Shown: piece after piece, positions 57,276 through 64,000 of the stretch | Numbering within the stretch: position 1 is the stretch's first letter | Layout: every line of letters starts with the position of its first letter | Assembly (NCBI GenBank): GCA_039566865.1 | Contig: CM076959.1 | Location: forward strand, 2,711,501 to 2,775,500 | DNA length: 64,000 bases | From: Aurelia coerulea | Lineage: Eukaryota > Cnidaria > Scyphozoa > Semaeostomeae > Ulmaridae | Direction of reading: 5' to 3' | The notes under the pieces: generated by a model | The model's database searches: none | Seen by the model: only the letters and a program-made list of their open reading frames with translations | What the model was told of the DNA's origin: nothing | Program-made: the position numbers and the translations under genes

Positions 57276-57764
57276 TTGTGTTGTAAAGAGATTTATTTCA
57301 ACAAGATCAACGCGATGTTTCCTGACAAAACTATTTCATTTTCCCCTGATAATACCACGTGTACCTGCAGCTTTGGCAAGGGTAAATTGCTGAAGGGGCT
57401 CTATCAAAGATTTCATAAGTTTGCAAAACTGCCATACAACGTCCTACAAAGAAAATATTTTCTGATTAATACATCAAGTGATTTCGATGGGAAAAGCCTT
57501 ATGATCAGGTTAGACCTCTGGCTGCAAGAAAACATAATGTTCGCTACGATCGGGTGGCTGAATGCGACGTCACAATCCGCCAAACACCCCAAGTTTTTTC
57601 TGACTCACCCGATAGAAGCCATCAATCTTGTCATTAATGAGTGTAGCGTTGCGAAGGCGAGAACTGGCTTCCACGTATTATTTTGTGTAAGAAAGCGCTC
57701 TTTAGAAAGTTTGCCAGAATTTGACAGAGTTTTGAGAATATTTGTCTTGTGTTGGAAATATTAA
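57276..57764 (+). CDS. Unrecognised 162-codon open frame
   Basis: Open from 57276 to TAA at 57762-57764, with the first true ATG some codons in. The product contains CTCSFGKGKLLKGLYQRFHK and FFLTHPIEAINLVINECSVA. No domain, signal peptide or membrane segment is evident. Its length is longer than most chance frames here, but without relatives or splice context I cannot call it a gene with confidence. Confidence 0.25.
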   Translation: MCCKEIYFNKINAMFPDKTISFSPDNTTCTCSFGKGKLLKGLYQRFHKFAKLPYNVLQRKYFLINTSSDFDGKSLMIRLDLWLQENIMFATIGWLNATSQSAKHPKFFLTHPIEAINLVINECSVAKARTGFHVLFCVRKRSLESLPEFDRVLRIFVLCWKY

Positions 57765-57949
57765 TCCTCCGACTATCAAACAACTATCCTCCGACAACCA
57801 TTGATCGAAACATATCTTGCTGTTGGGCCTAAAACTACAGTAAAAACTTCGAGGGATACTGGCGATGGTTCTCAAGATCCTATTTCTTGTCTAATTGGTT
57901 CGATTTTCAATGAGATTTTGATAGAAAGGCTAAGTTTAAAAATTTGGTA

Positions 57950-58150
57950 AATAGTCCGCGAAATCAAGGTCCGCGGTCTAGAATTTCGTAAATTCTAAAA
58001 CGAGGACCTTGACTTGACTGACCTAGCAAAAAGTCCGCGAGATAAAGGTCCGCGTTTTAGAATTTCAGCCTATAGCAAAATTCTAAAACGCGGACCCTGA
58101 TTTCGTGGACCGGAAATTCATGAGTGTCGGGAAGGTCCGCGGGGTCCTCG
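57950..58150. repeat. AGTCCGCGA / GGTCCGCG inverted cluster
   Basis: AAGGTCCGCG and its complement CGCGGACC appear about six times in both directions within 200 bp, with AGAATTTC/GAAATTCT between them. The stretch can fold into several competing hairpins. Its CpG density is high for this region. Confidence 0.7.
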
Positions 58151-58429
58151 TTATAGACCTGGCCGATTCCTACTCCAGGACAGGGTATCACTTTTGAATA
58201 GTTTACTTCCTAACAGGGTCCATATTTGTATAAATTGACTACGTAATGTTGCTGTAAGCCATTTGCACTCCGCAACCGTGATTATCAAATTCTATCAAAT
58301 TCCCAGGGCAGCCTACAATTTTGTATGAAGAAACTCAAGAACAGGGTATCGTTTTAAAAAATTTACTTCGGGACCGAAAGGATATAATTTTCGGGAATTT
58401 ACTCGGAGACAGGATGCCTTTTCAGAGTG

Positions 58430-59414
58430 AAGAAGAAACCTTTGTGAAACTTAATATTTGCTCCTCTGTTATTCGAAATTTGAATATAGTGTCACGTCAG
58501 GGAAATAGCGTGTTCTCCTTGCGAATGTGAAATTCTTATAACTTTTTTGGGATTGTTGTGGCCAGAAGAAGTTGTGGAGAAGGTTATTCTTTTCTAGAAA
58601 AGGCATGCCTTTGATGTTTAAATACTCGGAGTACATCTTTTACATCATTCTCAAGTGCTTTACGCGTCAGTCAAGTTTCAGTGACGACTTGAAGCATATC
58701 TAGGGACTATAAACATGGAAGAAGCCCATTTTATGCAAGACTTTTGTATTTATTTGAAATATTGCCAGTATTCATCGCAAATAGTGGTCAATTTGTGACT
58801 AAAACTCTTGTATTTGGAAGATACACAAATTTTGCGACTGGTTTTAACAAGAATCCATTCATTGGTAAGTGATTTCAAGCAATTTCCACTAAATAAGGTC
58901 CCTGCCGTGAATCAACACTGTTGTGGAAATTTTGAGGAAATTGAAATTTTTGAAATTAATCAAACCTCGACTTTCTTTCAGTGTTGCGAGCAAGAACAAC
59001 CTTGGATTCAAGAGAACTCTTGATATATGGTGGAGGCATCCCCAACTCTTAGATTAAAAGCATAAAATCCCTTATGTGTTAAGAAACGGCCTTATGTTTG
59101 GGACTTTCATAGGGGTGACATTTTAGAAATTGCCTCTCTTAGCTTTCACTTGCAATTTCATTGAGTTATTTTGACAGAAAAATATTTTGCTTACATAAAT
59201 GTTTTTACCTTTAACAGAAAGACGAAAGAAAACTGAACAAGATGTGTACCGTTTAATCAATATCTTCCCTCTATAAACTGCAGCAAAGAAGCATTTTACG
59301 ATTGAAAACATTTCATTTTCACTGCTCGATCAGAGTTTGCGGCATGAGTTTTTGCCCTCCATCCTTCGATTTAGGCAACATTAGTGCGCATGCGTGCATC
59401 GTTTCCGCTCTGTC
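58430..59414. mobile_element. Solo arm of the GACAGAGCGG MULE-like family
   Basis: About 1 kb matches the right arm of 31035-34400 in the same orientation with scattered differences, ending CATCGTTTCCGCTCTGTC at 59414. The left arm and spacer are missing. It abuts LINE coding sequence, which resumes at 59415. Confidence 0.82.
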
Positions 59415-59890
59415 GACTGGCCTTATAATTGCATTGTATATCTTCTCTGCCACATGTGGGCTAATATTTTGTCGAATTCACTGCAGTAGTTTCAAGCGAC
59501 TTGAGGCTTTCTTGTAGATTTTATTAATTTGTTGTCGCAGTGTCAGATGATATGGTCAAGGGTGATACCAAGATATTCATAACTATTACTTTGATTAATG
59601 TCTGTTCCCTCAATTGCAATATGGGAAGATGCTTGCCTTGACAATTTTTGACTTGTTCGATACATGATGAATTCAGTTTTGCCTTTATTTAGATTCATTA
59701 TCAAATTGTTGTTGGCAAACCATTTCCCAGCGAGCTCTGCTTCATGGCTTACGACATTCTCAACAGCTTTTGCTGATTTATCCGAATAGTCAGTGTACAT
59801 CAGGATTTTGCATTTTTCCATCACAAGGTGCAAATCATTAATCAAGGGCAAAATGATTTGATTTCTCAAGAAATATTTTGCATTCCACAT
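59415..59890 (-). pseudogene. LINE reverse-transcriptase palm fragment
   Basis: On minus, PLINDLHLVMEKCKILMYTD corresponds to the INDL ... YADD region of non-LTR reverse transcriptases; the catalytic YADD-type motif is YTDY, so polymerase activity would be lost. NNNLIMNLNKGKTEFIMY and SYEYLGITLD follow, as expected for the thumb. Then, after a frameshift, come INKIYKKASSRLKLLQ and IRQNISPHVAEKIYNAIIRP up to the MULE edge. Upstream (above about 59880) the usual domains are replaced by unrelated sequence. Confidence 0.78.
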
Positions 59891-59989
59891 GAATATTCTA
59901 AAGTTGACTATTGTGCTCTAACCTGTCAACCTGCATTTTCTCCAACCTGTCAACCTGGAAACTGTAAACCTAGTACCCTGTCAACCTGG

Positions 59990-61162
59990 TGACCTGTAAA
60001 CCTGTTAACCTGGAACCTGTGTTTTACACCTGCCATCCTTGAAGACGATTGTGAAGCCCTTTTTGGCGATGGCACTGACAGAGAATAAGTTCTTTGCCAA
60101 CTCTGGAACATACAACACTTCTGACAATTCTGCAGGTTTGTATTCTCCTCCAGCTTCAACTTTAAGCCAGACTGATCCTTTACAAAGTGCGTCTACAGTC
60201 TTGTTATCACCTAAACGTACTTTCTCTGGTACAGGAAATTCACTGTAATTCTCAATCTAATCTTCGCAACAAGACATCTGTTGTGATGCACCGGAGTCAA
60301 TGAACCATACAGTGGTTTCCTTCTGACTCACATTTGCCGCTGTCCAAAACAGCGCATGCGTATCTTCTGTTTCTGCGATGTTTGCTTGCTGCTGGCGCCT
60401 GTCATTTGACTTTTTGGGTTTTCTACACTCTCTAGCCCAATGTCCTTTTAAACCACAGTTGTAACATTTTCCCTTCTTTGGTACTGATTTTTCTTGATTT
60501 CCTGCACTATTAGACTTTTCCTTGGTGATAATGAGGGCTTTCTTCATCGCAGTGCCAAGGTCAACTGAAACTTCAGAGTGTTTTCTCTCCTCGTGTAGTA
60601 ATCTAGCAATAACAAATTCCAAATTCAGATCATCAGCCCGCGATTCAAGTGCAACAATAAGATTGTTATACGAATCCGGAAGACTAAACAAAAGAGTAGC
60701 AACTTGGTCATCATCTGAAATTTGAGCTCCCACTGCAGCCAACTGCTCAGTCAAACTTCTCATTTTGTTGATATGTGCCATCATAGTATCACATTCCGAC
60801 ATCGATGCAGTAAAATATCTTTAGCGAAGAAACAATTTGTTAGCCAGTGATTTGATTTCGTAGTGACTTTCTAATTTCAGCCGCCCTTCTCTTGCGGTTT
60901 CTGCTGAGCAAACCAAAGTCAACTGATTGTCACTCAATGATAAACCAATGGTTGCCATCGCCTTTCTGGCACGCTTTCAAAATTTCTGCACTGAAGCATC
61001 CGTGGTTCCTTCTCCTGCAGGTTCCACTTCTTCACCAGAAACAATGCCCCAAAGATCATTATCTTCTAGCAGCATTTGCATTTTGAACTTCCATAAATGA
61101 AAATTCGTTCCATCAAATTTATCAATGTGCTGTGACACAAACTCCATCGGTTTTGCAGCCAT
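59990..61162 (-). pseudogene. Ty1/copia retrotransposon gag-protease remnant
   Basis: ATG at 61162 starts MAAKPMEFVSQHIDKFDG and FHLWKFKMQMLLEDNDLW, the usual copia gag opening. The same frame runs on past TGA (after SVQKF) and TAA (after KLFLR) to a gag core, a zinc knuckle CYNCGLKGHWAREC (Cx2Cx4Hx4C) at about 60435-60475, and a protease with WFIDSGASQQMS (active-site DSGA) near 60310. TAG follows SCCED, and RLGDNKTVDALCKGSVWLKV continues beyond it. Two of the three stops stand where Trp is typical (TGG to TGA or TAG). Integrase and reverse transcriptase are absent, and degenerate AACCTGT repeats take over near 59990. No LTR was recognised. Gag would package the RNA and the protease would cut the polyprotein. 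Confidence 0.82.
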
Positions 61163-61639
61163 AATTCATGTGAAATCGCACTGAATTAAATCCCGTCAAC
61201 AGTCAGCATTGTGACAAACTTTTACTCAAATTTGTCATAACTCCTGGGCCCATAACCTGTTAAAATCAGGAGCTTTACGCATAATAATAAGCGATGTTAG
61301 ATAATTTCACGACTGTAACATAACATAACCGCGATCAACAAGTCAACAAACGAAGCTATAATATTACTCACAGCATGAAAAGCGTGCAATAAAAACGGAA
61401 GTAATACGTCATTGTTCGTAACATAACAATATTTCTATTGTTCTATTTTTCGTATATCTTAACACATCCTCCTCATGTTCCTGATATTTTTTTCTAAATC
61501 TATAGATCTGCACTCTTTGTGGAGGTGTTTAAGTCCTGCATGGTCTTTGAATTTATTAGCGACGTGCACCCTGCTTATAGTTGCTCCTTCTTCAATTTCC
61601 CGATAGAAGACTGTTCCTATTATATTGTCTTCCTTTTTG
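61163..61639. other. Unassigned AT-rich DNA
   Basis: This would be the 5' leader side of the copia element, but no terminal repeat or primer-binding site is recognised. Confidence 0.35.
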
Positions 61640-63250
61640 GGTTTTATTTGTGGGTTTTATTTATTTGTGTACTCTTTCCCTCGTTTATTTCATCATCATC
61701 TGCATCGTCTTCATCTGGCAATTCAATTTTTTTATTTTTTGCTTTAGGGACTTTGTCTTCAAACATGTCGTCACTCAGCTTGTTATGTATTTCTTCTCTT
61801 AATTTCGCTGGGGAATTCCTTCGACCATCTTCTTGGCTGTCCACTGTCGCTTCTGCAGTTGCATTTAGGTTTGTGCGAGAACGTACATGGTACCTTAATC
61901 TATCGTATACTGTTCTTTCTTTCCACGTATAAGTTCAAATTTTTCAGACTTTTCTTTGACTTCTTCAATGGAAGGGTTTTGTCCCTTTGCAATTTTTTCG
62001 CTAAACATTTCCTGTATTGTTTCATTTGTATGCTCTTCTTTAGACGTCCTTATTGCTTTCATTACAGATTCTGTAGTTCCAATTGACTTGTTTTTTTTGT
62101 TTTGCACGTTATAAACTTCGTCTGCCATTCTCTTCGAATGATTCATATGGAGTGCCAGATCCGATTTCATGACAGGACTTTGAGAGTGGATGATTGAGAA
62201 TATGGATTTCCTGATCAAAGAGGTATTCGTTGAGTGACCTGTAACCTTGCTCCAAAATGAGGAGAGCTGTTCACTAATACTACCTGACTTCATTTCTTGG
62301 GCATTCCAAGTTAGAAAAACATTGTCTGTATACGGTGCTTCCTCTTCCTCTTCAACTCTTTGATTCCTGATTTGTTGGGCAAAGGTATTGAGGAAACGGT
62401 ACGTTTCTAGAGTCATGCACAGGTTTGCTGGTCCACTAGATTCGAAGGTCTTATGGTCCAGTATTGTTACCTGCATTGTATTTCCATTTCGCTCTGCCTT
62501 TCTCAATGTGCTAATCGTTACACTTGCCAAAACGCCAGATTGAGGGGCATTGTCGATTGTTAGGCAAGTTTAGATAGTCTCTCACAGTGTTATAGTCTGC
62601 CCTATTTATTTTCTTTTTTGATATGTCAAAGGATTTCAAATATCTTTTCCCTCGGGGACAGCTGGTGATATGTTGAATACCTTGAAATCATCTGGTGTAG
62701 ATAGTTTTTCAAGGTCTTCTTCTTTTTTCTGCCATGCGCGCTTTTTTAACAACTTTCTTATGTGTTTCAGCCAGTTTTTAAATTTGGCCTGGCATAAAAT
62801 TATCTCTTGCTCGTTGGCTTCAATTATTTTGTCTACGCTCAAAAAGAAGAGATAAAAATGGTGGAGAGCGTGGATGTATGTTTTCACCGATCCCGGCTGG
62901 AGCCTCTCGAAGGTTCGATTTAGCCAGTGCTCTCTTATCTTTGCTGTATCAAGGAGCACCCAAATGTCATCACCCGTATCTTCCTTTTAGGGTCTACCCT
63001 CGTTAGGTCACTTGCTCCAGCCTTAGAGCATTCATATGCCCCATCTTTCCTTCTTTTCACTATCAGTGGTGATACTGGTTCAGATTCATTTGGATCAATC
63101 CTTTCCTCTACAATGAATGGATTTGGATTTGGGCGTTTTCTTACAGCATCACTCGGTTTTTGCCAACCTTTGATGGCTTTGTGTAAAAGTCTGAAACAGT
63201 TGGGGAGTAGCTTCGCAATCTGTCAATGTGATCAGCTCTGGTTTTCTCAT
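61640..63250 (-). pseudogene. Crypton-like tyrosine recombinase, frameshifted
   Basis: Read downwards: IAKLLPNCFRLLHKAIKGWQ and FIVEERIDPNESEPVSPL (about 63220-63000); after a frameshift, WLNRTFERLQPGSVKTYIHA, a core-binding N-terminal domain (62959-62636); then, after further shifts, YNTVRDYLNLP, IDNAPQSGVLASVT, HKTFESSGPANLCM, VFLTWNAQEM, and LIRKSIFSIIHS with LALHMNHSKR...VYNV (62530-61895). Arg, His and the late Tyr fit the tyrosine-recombinase box, but the first catalytic Arg (family NAQRAGVL) is Gln in NAPQSGVL. An acidic, Lys-rich tail (PDEDDADDDEINEG) ends near 61644 in another frame. Enzymes of this fold cut and rejoin DNA through the Tyr; this copy is dead. Crypton is my best label; a related YR element is possible. 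Confidence 0.7.
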
Positions 63251-63566
63251 CCCAGCGCTTCCATACGGTTGGATTGACCTAAAAGTTATTGTAAAAACTT
63301 GAATTACCTTTGGCATATTATTTCTGGGCTGCACTCTATTTGCAATTTGAGTAGTTGAGGCACCAGTGCGAGTTTTTACCTTTCCACAGTGATTTTAACT
63401 ACAAAAAACCTCAATCACTGAAGACAATTGAGCAAAGATCATCTTGCAAACTTCATTACACCTGTTAACACATTCCCATGTACCTAACACTCAATTTTTC
63501 TATTTTATCGCGACACGTTAAAAAACATGGCCGCCCGTCACAACAGCAACGGCTAATTGAAGCATC

Positions 63567-64000
63567 TCACTGCCAGGACAGCGACTTCATGTCTACACAG
63601 AACCCTATCTGCCATAAACAATTTGTAGCATGCAGCAAATTTTGTAAAGCGCACATGCATCTTTTGTCACCAAAGAGGGCAGTTTTCCCATACAGAATAT
63701 CAATTGATTTAGGCTTGAAGACCGATGTCAGTGAATTTATTTGCTTTGCAGTAGTCAGCTTGTGTACATCATTTTCAATCAATGCTCCTGAATGGTAGAC
63801 AGCCCTCTTTAATTTCATGGAATCAAGAATCAAGTCCAAATGGGTCTTGAATGGTCCTTTTATTGATTGAATGGTTTGATCAGTTATCATCAAAAATGTG
63901 GTAATGTCAGTGATGGATTTTTGCCTTGCTTTGATATAGGTTTTCTGGAAATTATAGCATCTCTTGAAGTATTTGTTAACTTGCCATTGGTTCTTTCCAG
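63567..64000 (-). pseudogene. C-terminal part of an uncharacterised transposon protein (runs off window)
   Basis: The minus frame is open from the window edge to TGA at 63567-63569: WQVNKYFKRCYNFQKTYIKA, SIKGPFKTHLDLILDS, KRAVYHSGALIENDVHKLTT. The AYHGG..VGNHVHK-like block recalls a multicopy protein of invertebrate transposons, but with changed residues (SGALIENDVHK). I cannot name the superfamily or judge whether the stop is original. Confidence 0.45.

Noticed and set aside
1..64000. tRNA or rRNA genes
   Set aside because: Scanning for conserved tRNA boxes and rRNA cores by eye gave nothing convincing; a tRNAscan or Infernal run would be needed to exclude degenerate copies.

Overview
This window looks like repeat-rich, AT-rich nuclear DNA from an invertebrate animal. 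A cnidarian, probably an anthozoan, is my best guess. I infer this from intron-containing genes with GT/AG splice sites, from recognisable animal families (a CUE+HECT ubiquitin-ligase family, a KRBA2-like domesticated integrase, an IS3EU-like integrase), and from the mix of DNA transposons, LINE, copia, Helitron-like and tyrosine-recombinase remnants. No rRNA, tRNA, CRISPR array or bacterial operon was seen.

Layout, left to right. (1) 104-10398 is the gene-like part. It holds the last exon of a CUE/HECT E3 ligase, an intact two-exon DDE integrase on the minus strand (2227-5284), and a five-exon KRBA2-like integrase gene on the plus strand (5904-10398) with one nonsense codon. Two related MITEs with CCGGGTGTCCC ends sit in introns. 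(2) 11337-26280 is decayed transposon DNA: an unclassified coiled-coil transposon protein, pieces of a Helitron-like Rep/PIF1-type helicase, a proline-rich companion ORF, a PIF/Harbinger transposase split by a palindromic element, and a second HECT-family gene split by two insertions whose removal restores its frame.

(3) 26994-48854 is the most unusual part. Two arrays of the same 178-bp satellite face each other in opposite orientation (about 17 and about 48 monomers). Matching unique inverted sequences cap them on the outside, next to a possible 6-bp direct repeat. Between them lie about 10 kb holding a previously hidden multi-exon coding remnant on the minus strand and several long-terminal-inverted-repeat elements with perfect 9-bp target duplications (MULE-like).

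(4) 48855-64000 is again accessory DNA: two further palindromic MULE-like elements side by side, an integrase-like fragment, a non-LTR reverse transcriptase cut into two pieces by a Harbinger end with its Myb/SANT gene and a solo MULE arm, a copia gag-protease remnant, a Crypton-like tyrosine recombinase remnant, and the end of another transposon protein.

Most genes here belong to mobile elements and are broken. The better-preserved coding sequences are the HECT exon, the two-exon integrase, the KRBA2-like gene and the Myb/SANT ORF. Family names come from recognising motifs by eye; no database search was run.
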